64,000 bases of DNA, taken from positions 4,994,901 through 5,058,900 of the forward strand of contig NZ_KB235948.1 in NCBI RefSeq assembly GCF_000332335.1, read 5' to 3'. The stretch's first letter is position 1; each line of letters starts with the position of its first letter. Below are positions 33,439 through 42,774 of this stretch, piece by piece. The notes beneath the pieces were generated by a model, which was not told where the DNA came from, did not search any database, and saw nothing but the letters and a program-made list of their open reading frames with translations. The DNA is from Kamptonema formosum PCC 10802. Lineage in GTDB: Bacteria; Cyanobacteriota; Cyanobacteriia; Cyanobacteriales; Oscillatoriaceae. The translations under genes and the position numbers were made by a program.

Positions 33439-34122
33439 ATGGGACTAGATGTTTTTATCAAACAGTGGGAACAGCCAAAAGCCTGGGAACGTTATGCAAA
33501 TGACGAGCCAGGGGATTCTGAACAGTTTAGCTATATCGAGTTTCCATCTGCCAAGTATCCCGACCATCTTTTCAAAGTTGGGTACTTCCGCTCCAGCTAC
33601 AACAGCAGCGGGATTAACCACAAACTGCGCAACACCATCGGCATCGACTTGCACTCTATTTTCAACCCGCCGCTAGAGGGAGCCTACCACTTCCAGCCAG
33701 ACTGGAAACTCGCCAAGTCAATCGCGCAGAAGGCGATCCGCGACTTAAAAAATTATATAGCCAAAGGAGGCTACAGCGTCCTGACGGTAGATCGCGACCT
33801 ATTCGGCGACCGGCAGAAGAGCGGGATCGGCAGTGAAGCGCTGGCTCTCCATAAATTCCAAGAAATTATGGAGAAACATTCCGATTCCCCTTTGGGAAAT
33901 TTCACCTCATGCGAGGGGCATTTCTTCCTGAACGATCCCTTGAAAGTGGTTGGCGTCATTCCCGGCGTATCTGACGTTTTCAAAGGAAAGTGCAACTATG
34001 TCATTTACAAAGACGACAGTTGGGACTGGTATTTGCAGGGGCTTGAGATTGTCGAGGAAACATGCGACTGGGTTTTATCTCAAGCTGATATTGACTGCTA
34101 CTGCCTAGCTTGGAGTGGTTGA
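33439..34122 (+). CDS. Unknown protein, 227 residues
   Basis: Start MGLDVFIKQWEQPK preceded by GAGAGG; an upstream ATG would add 12 residues. Soluble, acidic, aromatic-rich. Recognisable stretches are HLFKVGYFRSSYNSSGINHK, FQPDWKLAKSIAQKAIRDL and DSWDWYLQGLEIVEETCDWV. No catalytic motif, signal or membrane segment is seen and I do not recognise the family; the layout resembles small proteins that bind nucleotides or phage-derived hypotheticals, but that is only impression. It stands alone, between repeat elements, with a good ribosome binding site. Confidence 0.65.
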   Translation: MGLDVFIKQWEQPKAWERYANDEPGDSEQFSYIEFPSAKYPDHLFKVGYFRSSYNSSGINHKLRNTIGIDLHSIFNPPLEGAYHFQPDWKLAKSIAQKAIRDLKNYIAKGGYSVLTVDRDLFGDRQKSGIGSEALALHKFQEIMEKHSDSPLGNFTSCEGHFFLNDPLKVVGVIPGVSDVFKGKCNYVIYKDDSWDWYLQGLEIVEETCDWVLSQADIDCYCLAWSG

Positions 34123-34149
34123 GGGATAGCGTCGCGCTTTGGCAAAGAT

Positions 34150-34243
34150 ATAGCCTCTCTCATATTAGTGAGATACTGAGAAACCCGGTTTCTTTAAGAA
34201 ACCGGGTTTCTGGGGAGTAGTCCATCCAACTGAGAACCGCTAT
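34150..34243 (+). repeat. MITE-like repeat, family A, complete copy
   Basis: TATAGCCTCTCTCATATTAG left end, hairpin GAAACCCGGTTTC-TTTAA-GAAACCGGGTTTC (in halves), right end CATCCAACTGAGAACCGCTATA (last 17 bases AACTGAGAACCGCTATA). A family C copy follows at 34257-34310 (GGCAGAGCCCCC, CAGGCTCCGGCTGGGAACG). Confidence 0.78.
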
Positions 34244-34371
34244 AAGTGGTTGGAGAGAAGGCGGCAGAGCCCCCAAGCGGGTGTTTCCAGGCTCCGGCTG
34301 GGAACGAGTAATAAAGGCTTTCCTGCCGTTTTTTCAATCCAAAATCCAAAATCTAAAATCCAAAATTGGTC

Positions 34372-37300
34372 TTACTCAACACCGGCAGCCACCGCGAAAC
34401 TGGCAATCTTCCAAGGCGAAATTCGGAAATATTGCCAGTCCGGTTCCGGCGCGAAAGCCGGCTGCTCCAACAAATCCACCGGCTCCTCAATTTCCAGCCC
34501 CAAATCGCTCTCCAACCTCAGCAACCCTTCCTCCCCGTGGCACTCATAACACCGGAGAACCCAGCGATTGGGACTCTCCTCCGACTGCTTAAACGCCATC
34601 AAGATTAAATTCTCAGCCGACAAATCCAGGAAGCAGCCAAGCGCCGGCAGCTCGATTCCGCCTTTCGGGCGAGAACCCTCAGATAGAACCATCACCTGCA
34701 GCGGCTGATTTAACTCATAACCCCGGCGAACTGTGCCAGCAGATTGCCAGGTGCCGGTGTGGGGATACACGGCATAAGTAAATTCGTGACACCCCCGATC
34801 TGCTTCTGGATCTGGCCAGCTCGGACTTCGTAACAGCGTCAGGCGCAACTGATTTGGCTTAGCGTCGTAACCGTATTTGCAATCATTCAGCAAACTCACC
34901 CCATAAGACATCCCCGAAATTGGGCTGGGATCTTCGCTCAAATCCGCCCAGCGCAGCGCCGGCACCTCCCATTTTGCCCTCTCACTCTGCGTCTGGGGTT
35001 GAGTCGTTCGCCGAATCGCACCGCAAGCCATTTCATAAGTCGCGAAATCCGCTTCTAAGTTCAGCGGAAAAGCAGCTTTCAACAAAACGTGACGCTCCTT
35101 CCAGTCTGCAGTCGTGGCCACTTTCAGCACCGGCAGCCCCACATCCAAAATATAATCCTGGCGAAACTCCGACTCGCCCAACTGCAGCGCAACGCGCAGG
35201 CGCGAACGCACAGCGCCTCGCTCCACCCATTTCACCGATTTCAGCTGAGCAGCCGGCAGCCGGTGCTGTTCGTAATTCGGGTCAATATTCCACGCATCCC
35301 AATACTGCCCCCTGTCTGTGAAAGCTTGCAGCTGATTTCCACCGGCTTGCAGGACTTCCCTGCGATTAACCTTATCAAAAACACTGCGAAGATTGCCAGT
35401 TTCCCCCTCAACAGTTACCCGGAGAAACTCATTCTCTAAAACCCACTCTTCCTCCGTACCGGCATCCGGCACAGCACAGGGGGGAAGCCTGTCCCTATCA
35501 TCCGCCCCTGTAGGGATTAGCCAGAAAACGCAGTAGCCAACAGGCGGGATATCTGCAGCGAGAAACAGCAGCGTCTCGCTGTCAGAAAGCTGGGAGGGGA
35601 GCGGCTCTCCTTGCAAATCGCAAACTTCCCAGGAAGCTGCCGGTGCCGGCAAAGAAACAGCAACCACCTCCGAACGCCTCCAGTTGAGAGCATTAAAGAC
35701 AATCGCAGGAATTGCGCCCGGTTGCGGCGGATGGGGCAGAGAAATTTGCTCGGCGATAGCGCTCAGCGCCCCCTGCAAGATTTGCGAGCCAACCCGTTCC
35801 ACGTCCACCCAAGCTTGATTCGCCTCGACATAGACTTGGGGAATCGAAGAACCGGGAAGGATATCGTGAAATTGATTAAACAGCACCTTCTTCCAGGCAT
35901 CTTCTAATTCAGCTTTTGGGTAAGGCGCACCGGCACTGATATTGGCCAGCGAGGCAAACAGTTCCGCCCGGTACAGCAACCCCTCACACTGCCGGTTCCA
36001 CCGCTTTTGTTCCGCGTGAGTCGTGTAGCACCCCCGGTGGAATTCCAAATAAAGCTCATCCCGCCAAACTGGAATCGCCCCATTTTCCCCCTTTTCCCCC
36101 TTTGCACTTCCAGCAACCCGACTCTTTTCCCCCTCCCCGCTAGCGGGGAAGGGGTTAGGGGGTGGGGTTCCCTCCGCCGGCACTTTTCCAGACAAACTTG
36201 CCTGTACGCGACGCAAATAATCCACAGCCGTCGTAAACTCCAAACGCGGGAAAAACGGAGACTGCTCCCACCGCTTGGCGACTTCCAACATATCGCGAGT
36301 CGGTCCGCCGCCGTGATCGCCTACTCCCGGCAACCAGAGCGCATCTTTCAAACCCGTTTGCCCCTCCCACTCGCAGGAATACTTCGCCATTTTCACCGGC
36401 TCAATACTTTCCCCAATCAAAGCCGACATCAGACTGAATATCTGACTGCCATCCGGCGCTTCCCACCAAAACGCCCCATAGGGAAACTTCGTCGTATCAT
36501 TCCAGCGCAACTTTTGCGTGACAAAATATTCCACCCCGCCCTGCTTGAGAATTTGAGGCAGCTGCCAGCAGAACCCAAAACTGTCCGGCACCCAAACCAC
36601 CGGCATCACCTGCCCGAATTTTTCTCGCGCGTATAACTGCCCGTAGAGAACTTGGCGCACAATCGACTCACCGTCAGCCAGAATTAAATCCGGCTCCACC
36701 CACATTCCGCCCACCACTTCCCACTTGCCGGCGGCAGCCCGATCCTGAATCGCCGCAAACAAATCAGGGCGGTTTTCTTCAACCCAAGCGTAGAGTGCCG
36801 GTGTCGAGTGACAAAAAATCAAATCGGGAAACCCTTCCTGCAACCCCAAAACGGATTCAAACGTTCGCTGCGCCGCCTCCCAAGTCTCACTCACCGGCCA
36901 CAGCCACGCCAAATCCAAATGAGCGTGCCCCAACAGCCAAATTTTGTAACTGTTGTAACTGTCGCCCGCAGACGCGCGCTGATAAATGCCGGTACTTCCC
37001 TCTCCCGCAGATCCGCGCTCACCTGCGCTCACCTGCCGGTCCAAAACCTCCAGAATCTTTTGCCGCACCCGAGACAGAGAAGCGTCAAACTGCTGCCGGT
37101 TTGGCAGCGCTTCCCAGTCAATCAAATCGATTTGAGATTTTATCGTTTCCCCCTTGACAGTCTGAGATGCAGGAGATATAATATCGGTAGGGGGATATTG
37201 CGCATTTGTCAGCCCCAACTCTTGCAACACCTCTAATTCATCAGCGACAAAACCGGGATCGAGACTGTTGAGATCCGCAGCCTCATACAGGCAGAGGGAG

Positions 37301-37746
37301 CGCACCAAAGCGCCGGCATCGTGCCCGGGGCTCACCAGCCGCAAAGCCACCGCAAACTCTGCGCCCGGGATCGCCGGCGACGCCAGCAGGATTCTCGATG
37401 AGGAATCAAACAAATCTCCGGTCAGGACTTGCTCGCCATTAACGAAAACGCGGGCGTCTTCAGCCCACCAGCTCAACCACAGCCGCATGATTAATCCATG
37501 TAAAGGGTAGCCGTTGAGGTCGTGGGGAACAGTCAGGCGCTGAAAAAGCCAGAGGACTTGACGGCCAGCCGGCCAGGTGATGTAACCTTTAGCATTAAGC
37601 CCGGCAGCAGGCGAGTGTTGGGCAGAGGTGGCGAACACCTCCGCCACCGGCAAATCTGCCAAGCAATACCCCCAGCCATCTTGGACATTAAGCCGAGCCA
37701 GCCGGCGCAACCGGTCAATCGGTTCAGAAATTTCACACTCACTCAC
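34372..37746 (-). CDS. Alpha-mannosidase, glycoside hydrolase family 38
   Basis: 1124 residues, GTG start. It is a retaining alpha-mannosidase. Zn site HAHLDLAWLWPVSETW at about residues 273-288; nucleophile region GGMWVEPDLILADGES; further blocks VWVPDSFGFCWQLPQILKQG, GVGDHGGGPTRDML and FNQFHDILPGSSI. The C-terminal beta-sandwich domains follow (ENEFLRVTVEGETGNLRSVF). About 35 residues (near PPPNPFPASGEGEKSRVAGS) are encoded by a dispersed C/G-rich repeat inserted in frame between the catalytic blocks, probably a surface loop. It would degrade mannosides of glycogen-independent storage or wall glycans; the substrate is not known. Confidence 0.93.
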   Translation of the reverse strand: MSECEISEPIDRLRRLARLNVQDGWGYCLADLPVAEVFATSAQHSPAAGLNAKGYITWPAGRQVLWLFQRLTVPHDLNGYPLHGLIMRLWLSWWAEDARVFVNGEQVLTGDLFDSSSRILLASPAIPGAEFAVALRLVSPGHDAGALVRSLCLYEAADLNSLDPGFVADELEVLQELGLTNAQYPPTDIISPASQTVKGETIKSQIDLIDWEALPNRQQFDASLSRVRQKILEVLDRQVSAGERGSAGEGSTGIYQRASAGDSYNSYKIWLLGHAHLDLAWLWPVSETWEAAQRTFESVLGLQEGFPDLIFCHSTPALYAWVEENRPDLFAAIQDRAAAGKWEVVGGMWVEPDLILADGESIVRQVLYGQLYAREKFGQVMPVVWVPDSFGFCWQLPQILKQGGVEYFVTQKLRWNDTTKFPYGAFWWEAPDGSQIFSLMSALIGESIEPVKMAKYSCEWEGQTGLKDALWLPGVGDHGGGPTRDMLEVAKRWEQSPFFPRLEFTTAVDYLRRVQASLSGKVPAEGTPPPNPFPASGEGEKSRVAGSAKGEKGENGAIPVWRDELYLEFHRGCYTTHAEQKRWNRQCEGLLYRAELFASLANISAGAPYPKAELEDAWKKVLFNQFHDILPGSSIPQVYVEANQAWVDVERVGSQILQGALSAIAEQISLPHPPQPGAIPAIVFNALNWRRSEVVAVSLPAPAASWEVCDLQGEPLPSQLSDSETLLFLAADIPPVGYCVFWLIPTGADDRDRLPPCAVPDAGTEEEWVLENEFLRVTVEGETGNLRSVFDKVNRREVLQAGGNQLQAFTDRGQYWDAWNIDPNYEQHRLPAAQLKSVKWVERGAVRSRLRVALQLGESEFRQDYILDVGLPVLKVATTADWKERHVLLKAAFPLNLEADFATYEMACGAIRRTTQPQTQSERAKWEVPALRWADLSEDPSPISGMSYGVSLLNDCKYGYDAKPNQLRLTLLRSPSWPDPEADRGCHEFTYAVYPHTGTWQSAGTVRRGYELNQPLQVMVLSEGSRPKGGIELPALGCFLDLSAENLILMAFKQSEESPNRWVLRCYECHGEEGLLRLESDLGLEIEEPVDLLEQPAFAPEPDWQYFRISPWKIASFAVAAGVE

Positions 37747-37803
37747 AATTTACGCCCCTTATAGAAGAAAATAGAAATGGCAGCCTGTCGCGTCTAAAAG
37801 AGT

Positions 37804-39417
37804 ATGTCCGGTTCTTCTGGTCGCTATCAAAGCAGAGTATTTAACCTGATAAACCAGCAAACCCGCCGGTTTGCTGACGAGTGCGCCCGCGCCTTGCGGC
37901 ACGTCAAAGTCGCCACAACTTGGAGTGCGCAAATATTCCTATATCCGTTTTACGCACTGTTTGAAGCCGCCCGACTTGCCAGCAAAAACCTGCTACCCGG
38001 TGAGTCGCCGTCACCGCAACGCCAGTCGGAGTCTCGGGTTCAGTCCCAACAGGCGATCGCAGCTGACACTCCCCTGATGCGAGTGCTGGAAGCAGCACGA
38101 AGTTTATCACTGCCAGAGGAATTTGTCAACGAGTTTCCGGCGGCAGACAGCCCGATGGCGACAGGAGCGGCACCGGCACTGGCGCAACCGGCAAAAGTTG
38201 GGGGCGCGAACAGTGCTGCCATCCGGGGATTCGCCACCCTGCTAGCGACACAAACCCTGGTACTGGTCGCCGGTCAAAACCAAATTGCAAACATCCTAAC
38301 GCCGCAGCAACAGCTTTTCCTGGAGCAGCAAATCAGCCAGGAAATGGACAGCTACTGGCAGATTCGCCGGCTCGCCACCCCGCTCGCTGCGCCAGCCGCT
38401 CCGCAAGCCAATCCCGTCGCGCCGGCGGGCCTGTTTGCCAGTGCCATCGCTTGGATACAGACCAACCCCATAGCAGTTGCGCTCAGCCGTTTGGGGCAGT
38501 CGAGCCTCCTTTGGCAGCCGGGCCAGCCAGACGCCCAACAAACAGCGGCTCAGGATTCTCAATCCCCAAATCCCCCAATCCAGGCTCCCCTCCCCAGCCC
38601 CCAGTCCCCCAAATCGTATATGGGCGGCGAAATAGTGCACCCCCTGCCGCGACTGGCCAAGAAGTGGGAGCCCCCGGTCAAAATCCAGAATCTGATCCCG
38701 GCAGGGGCGCTGGCCATCGTGGAGCGCACGGTAACGGTGATAGCAGCCATTGGCCTGCCAGGCGTGTCCGCCATAACCACTGCGGTAGCCGAGGGGAGCT
38801 CGGAACTGCTGCAGCGAGCGCAAAAGCCCTTCATCGCTCTGGTTTCCGACTCACCGGCAGCCTCAAAACCGCCGGAACTCGGAGAGACGGCTTCGGAGAA
38901 CAGCATGCAAGCGCTGATTCGCTCAGCCATCAACCACTTTTTTGGAGAGCGGGGCGAGCCATTGAGCGGGCGACCGGCGGACGCGCCGGCGTCTCCACTG
39001 AGTCCAGCTTCCGACACCGAAGCGGACCTGTGGCTCACCGCCAGCGATATCTTCGGAGAGCAACCCCCGGCAGCAGCTGTGCCGCACTCGCCGGAAGGCG
39101 TGCCGGCGGGGCGATCCGCCGGCAGCCCAGTCGGGCGCTACTGGCAGTCGGTGCAGAAATTTTTGCCAGACTCCGCCAAGGATGCCGGTGGGCCGGTGCC
39201 ATCGGCCCTAGCGGAGACTGAAAAGCTGCCGGCACGCCAGCCAGCCGGTGTCAAACACACTCCCGACTGGATAGAAGCCGAAGTCACCTGGAAGGAGTAC
39301 ATCAAGCATCCCCTAGAGGTGTTGCTGGAGTGGCTCGATCGGACCATGCTGTCGCTCGAAGAGGCGGCTGTTAAGATTTGGCAGTGGGTGCGCCTGCTGC
39401 TCGGGGTCAGGGGTTAG
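37804..39417 (+). CDS. Cyanobacterial hypothetical protein, 537 residues
   Basis: Conserved-looking N-terminus (RVFNLINQQTRRFADECAR, WSAQIFLYPFYALFEAARL), a central segment (FATLLATQTLVLVAGQNQIA, LTPQQQLFLEQQISQEMDSYW) and a C-terminal block (WIEAEVTWKEYIKHPLEVLL, LDRTMLSLEEAAVKIWQWV), separated by long Pro/Ala/Ser-rich linkers. Part of one linker (SPNPPIQAPLPSPQSPKS) comes from a dispersed CCCCAAATCCCC-type repeat. The last residues GVRG-stop are formed by a GGGGTTAGGG repeat. There is no signal peptide or clear catalytic motif. It is divergent from the GH38 gene with only about 57 bases between starts. Function unknown. Confidence 0.68.
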   Translation: MSGSSGRYQSRVFNLINQQTRRFADECARALRHVKVATTWSAQIFLYPFYALFEAARLASKNLLPGESPSPQRQSESRVQSQQAIAADTPLMRVLEAARSLSLPEEFVNEFPAADSPMATGAAPALAQPAKVGGANSAAIRGFATLLATQTLVLVAGQNQIANILTPQQQLFLEQQISQEMDSYWQIRRLATPLAAPAAPQANPVAPAGLFASAIAWIQTNPIAVALSRLGQSSLLWQPGQPDAQQTAAQDSQSPNPPIQAPLPSPQSPKSYMGGEIVHPLPRLAKKWEPPVKIQNLIPAGALAIVERTVTVIAAIGLPGVSAITTAVAEGSSELLQRAQKPFIALVSDSPAASKPPELGETASENSMQALIRSAINHFFGERGEPLSGRPADAPASPLSPASDTEADLWLTASDIFGEQPPAAAVPHSPEGVPAGRSAGSPVGRYWQSVQKFLPDSAKDAGGPVPSALAETEKLPARQPAGVKHTPDWIEAEVTWKEYIKHPLEVLLEWLDRTMLSLEEAAVKIWQWVRLLLGVRG

Positions 39418-39765
39418 GGATTGGGTGTTAGGGGTTTGCCGGCAAGTCCTGACGCTTTTAATCTGCCTAGTTATTGAAGTGGGCGGATAATCAAAAGCCA
39501 AATAGGCAGTTAGTTAAGGGGATCGATAAGAGGGTAGAATAGTGCGAATTAAAAGAAAATATGAGAGCGGGTTTCTAACCGCTCACCCCTGACCCCTCAC
39601 CCCAACGCCTCACCCCTAACGCCTCACCCCTCTCCCCTATCCCCTAAAAAAAGTTTTTCTCAAAGGGCTCGACTTTTGCGGTCAAAGATTTAGATATTAT
39701 AAAGAGGCTGTCTCAGCTCAATCGCAAATACCCTCAGCTCTTTTAAATCTGTCGGAGATGCCAGT
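39418..39765. other. Intergenic region upstream of psbI
   Basis: Begins with GGATTGGGTGTTAGGGGTTT repeat overlapping the preceding stop, then 39568-39650 holds a CCTCACCCCTAACG direct-repeat cluster (at least five units). The psbI promoter probably lies in 39660-39750, where AGATATTATAAAG offers a -10-like element. No gene seen. Confidence 0.5.
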
Positions 39766-39885
39766 ATGTTTACCCTGAAAGTCGTTGTTTACATCGTAGT
39801 TAGCTTTTTCGTTGGTTTATTCGTGTTTGGCTTTTTGTCCAACGACCCATCCCGCAACCCCGGGCGTCGGGATTTGTCGGAATAA
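39766..39885 (+). CDS. psbI: Photosystem II reaction centre protein PsbI
   Basis: 39 residues, one membrane helix. [20 protein letters not shown] followed by [19 protein letters not shown]; the helix and the [16 protein letters not shown] tail are diagnostic for PsbI, which binds D1 and the PSII reaction centre early in assembly. GGAG lies 8 bases upstream. It stands alone, followed by the DUF3769 gene. Confidence 0.97.
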   Translation: MFTLKVVVYIVVSFFVGLFVFGFLSNDPSRNPGRRDLSE

Positions 39886-40004
39886 CCGGCTCAATACTTG
39901 CGCCTGAGGCGGGAGGAGTGCTGCAGGGTTTCGGCTGCCGGCGGCGGGTGCCTGTGAGCGCGGGTTGGTGCGACCATAGGAAATTGACCCCTAAAAGCTG
40001 ATCT

Positions 40005-42542
40005 ATGCTGTATCCGGTTCCGCCGCCTGAACCGTCACCGCTAGTAGATTTATTAGCGCCCTCGCAAGTGCCCCACTCCGGAGTCTTGCACGCTAACCTC
40101 CTGCTAGCAGCGACAGAAACTCCCGCACCGGCGACTCCTCCCACGCCGGGCCGGCCTGCCTTGCCAGAGCCGGAACGCTTGCAATCGAGTTCCCTGCCGG
40201 CACTGCAGAGAAACTCGCGAGCGTCTCTGCTGCAGCCGCCGCCAGATGTCGGATGGCAGTTTTTCCAGCAGCCAGCAACTGCGGAAAGCAACCCAAGCGC
40301 CGGCAGGACTCCCGAGCTATTTCCCGCGCCCGCCACAGCAGCGGCAGGGGAGCTTGCGCCCCTATCGCTACAGTCGCTATTTTCGGTCGGCGGTGAGGCG
40401 GAAAATCAAGTCCCGGGCAGGAGGGGCGTCCCGCCAGCCAGCAGCAGGGAGCCAGGTGGGTTAGATTTACTGGGGCACCTCGCCAGCCCGCCGCAGAATC
40501 CGCTGCAGGTTGCTCCAGAACGCCAAGTTTTCAGTAAAAGTTTCTCCGCTCCCCCCCCAGCAAAAAAAGACGCGCCCGTATCTCCCCCCCGCGATCGGGG
40601 GGACCAGGGGGGTGAGCCGGCACAGGGAGAAAGGCAAGAAAATGCGCCGCGACAGCAGCCCGCACCCGCCACAGGGGTGCCGGTGCAGCTGCCGCCAATG
40701 ATGCCAGAGGATGTAGTAGAATTAACAGCCGACCGGCAGGAGTACGACGAGCGGCAGCAAATTATCACTGCAGAGGGGAATGTGGTGATGCGGTTCCGGC
40801 AGTCGGTGCTCGATGCGGACAGATTGCAGATTAATTTGCAGACTCGCACCGCTGTTGCGGAAGGGAATGTGGCCTTGCGGCGCGGGGACCAGGCGCTGCG
40901 CGGGGAGCGATTTGAGTACAACTTTTTCCAGGAAACCGGCACCGTGCGGCAAGCCAGCGGCGAGCTGTACACCGCCACATCCGGACAGGATTTCTCCCCA
41001 AATTTACCGCTCGGCGTGACTGCCCTAACGTCACAAGAGCGCCCTCTGAGCGATCGCATCCTGGCCAACCAGCCGCAGGAAAACATTACCAATCCGGGCG
41101 GCGTCACCGTCGGTGTGGGATCGGGGCGCAATGGCGGTTTCCAGCAAGCCGGTGCGGTCAGGCGTCTGCGCTATCAAGCCGACCGGGTGGACTTCACCCC
41201 AGAAGGAGGGGTGGCTACCAACATCCGCTTTACCAATGACCCCTTTTCACCGCCAGAGCTAGAGATGCGGGCGGACAGAGCTCGCTGGACTCGCCTGTCG
41301 CCCGAGCAAGATGAAATTGTGGCCACTCGCCCCCGCGCGGTGTTCGATCAGGGCCTGTCGCTGCCGATTTTGAAAGACCGGACGGTGATCGACCGCAGCG
41401 AGCGCGACCCGGCTGCCGTCAGTTTCGGTTACGACCGCCCGGAACGGGGCGGGGTGTACGCTGAGCGCAGTTTCTACCCGATTTTCCAGCCGCAGTTTCG
41501 CCTGAAGCTGACACCCCAGTTTTATATTCAGAGGGCGTTTGAAGGCGGAAGCGACAGTCCGGAGTCGCTGTTCGGGATGAAAGGCCGGCTGAATGCCAGT
41601 TTCGGACCGCGCACTGCGCTTGAGGGATCGGCGGTGCTCAGGACGTTTGACTTGGGGAAGATAGATACGGATTGGCGGGGGAGCCTGCGGCTGCGCCAGC
41701 AGCTGGGGACTTACGGTTTGACTGGGGAATATTCTTACCGCGATCGCCTGTTCAATGGCTCGCTGGGGTATCAAACGGTTCAGAGTACGCTGGGGGCTGT
41801 CCTCACCTCGCCGAGGATTCCTTTGGGCGACAGCGGCATCAATCTCAACTACCAGCTGGGGGCTCAGTATATTAATGCTGACACCGACCGGCTGGATTTG
41901 CTCGAGCCGGTGCGGGAAAACAATCGCGTCGATTTGAGCCGCTTTCAAGCCAGCGCCACTCTCAGCCGGGGGATTCAGCTGTGGAGAGGGACGGCGCTGC
42001 CCCTGAGCGCCAGCGAAGGGTTGAAATACACGCCGGTGCCGGTGGTGCCCTATTTGCAGGCCGTGGTGGGACTGGTTGGCGTCACCAGCGCCTACAGCAG
42101 CGGCGACAGCCAATCCGCCCTGATTGGCTCGGTTGGGCTGCTCGGGCAATTTGGCCATTTCTCGCGCCCTTGGCTGGACTACACCGCTTTCAATCTGGTT
42201 TACAGCCAGGTGTTGCAGGACGGTGCGTCTCCCTTTTTGTTCGACCGCATCGTCGATACCAAGGTGCTCGGCGCTGGCATCAGCCAGCAAGTTTACGGCC
42301 CGTTTCGGGTTGGGTTTCAAACCGCTATCAATCTGGATACGGGTGAGGACATCAATACTGACTATCTTGTGGAGTACAGCCGGCGCACCTACGGCATCGT
42401 CCTGCGCTATAACCCCGTTAAGGAGATTGGCTCCCTGACGCTGCGGATTAGCGACTTTAACTGGACGGGCGGGGCTAGACCGTTTTATGGGGACAGTGAG
42501 GTGCACTCGGTAGAGGGAGGCGTCCGTCGCGATTATGATTGA
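40005..42542 (+). CDS. DUF3769 / LptD-like outer-membrane beta-barrel protein
   Basis: 845 residues. The first 240 residues are Pro/Ala-rich, with one stretch (about PVSPPRDRGDQGGEP) encoded by a dispersed C/G-rich repeat. An OstA/LptA-like beta-jellyroll follows (VELTADRQEYDERQQIITAEG, NVVMRFRQSVLDADRLQINL, TRTAVAEGNVALRRGD), then a large region of amphipathic strands ending in ...RRDYD that fits an outer-membrane barrel. In cyanobacteria these proteins are the likely LptD equivalent, inserting lipopolysaccharide into the outer membrane. No typical signal peptide is visible at the chosen start (MLYPVPPPEPSP), so the true start may be elsewhere or the signal atypical. Confidence 0.8.
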   Translation: MLYPVPPPEPSPLVDLLAPSQVPHSGVLHANLLLAATETPAPATPPTPGRPALPEPERLQSSSLPALQRNSRASLLQPPPDVGWQFFQQPATAESNPSAGRTPELFPAPATAAAGELAPLSLQSLFSVGGEAENQVPGRRGVPPASSREPGGLDLLGHLASPPQNPLQVAPERQVFSKSFSAPPPAKKDAPVSPPRDRGDQGGEPAQGERQENAPRQQPAPATGVPVQLPPMMPEDVVELTADRQEYDERQQIITAEGNVVMRFRQSVLDADRLQINLQTRTAVAEGNVALRRGDQALRGERFEYNFFQETGTVRQASGELYTATSGQDFSPNLPLGVTALTSQERPLSDRILANQPQENITNPGGVTVGVGSGRNGGFQQAGAVRRLRYQADRVDFTPEGGVATNIRFTNDPFSPPELEMRADRARWTRLSPEQDEIVATRPRAVFDQGLSLPILKDRTVIDRSERDPAAVSFGYDRPERGGVYAERSFYPIFQPQFRLKLTPQFYIQRAFEGGSDSPESLFGMKGRLNASFGPRTALEGSAVLRTFDLGKIDTDWRGSLRLRQQLGTYGLTGEYSYRDRLFNGSLGYQTVQSTLGAVLTSPRIPLGDSGINLNYQLGAQYINADTDRLDLLEPVRENNRVDLSRFQASATLSRGIQLWRGTALPLSASEGLKYTPVPVVPYLQAVVGLVGVTSAYSSGDSQSALIGSVGLLGQFGHFSRPWLDYTAFNLVYSQVLQDGASPFLFDRIVDTKVLGAGISQQVYGPFRVGFQTAINLDTGEDINTDYLVEYSRRTYGIVLRYNPVKEIGSLTLRISDFNWTGGARPFYGDSEVHSVEGGVRRDYD

Positions 42543-42565
42543 GGCATGGGAGTTTATTTTGGATG

Positions 42566-42716
42566 GAGGATTTGTTTGTTTGTTTGTTTGTTTGTTTGTT
42601 TCAATCCCGTTGCCGGGATTGGTGCTGGCCAAAAATCTTCTCCTGCTACCCCCTGCTGAAATCATTGTCGCATTCATTTGGGCTTCTTTGCACAACCGAG
42701 ATGCTGCTGAGGATTT
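42566..42716 (+). mobile_element. 110-bp nonautonomous element, copy 2, with GTTT expansion
   Basis: Element 42574-42708 lies between direct repeats GAGGATTT at 42566-42573 and 42709-42716. It begins with (GTTT)7, then CAATCCCGTTGCCGGGATT, shares TGAAATCATTGTCGCATT with copy 1, and ends CACAACCGAGATGCTGCT. Without the six extra GTTT units it is 111 bp, against 110 in copy 1. It lies 23 bases after the DUF3769 stop. Confidence 0.8.
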
Positions 42717-42774
42717 TGCTGCCTAAAATCTAAACTCTGGAATCTCTTCTGTCAAATCTCAAACCGCTACAGCG

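Noticed and set aside
41259..42695. 478-codon frame antisense to the LptD-like gene
   Set aside because: High-GC shadow frame without motifs; the sense strand encodes a recognisable outer-membrane family.
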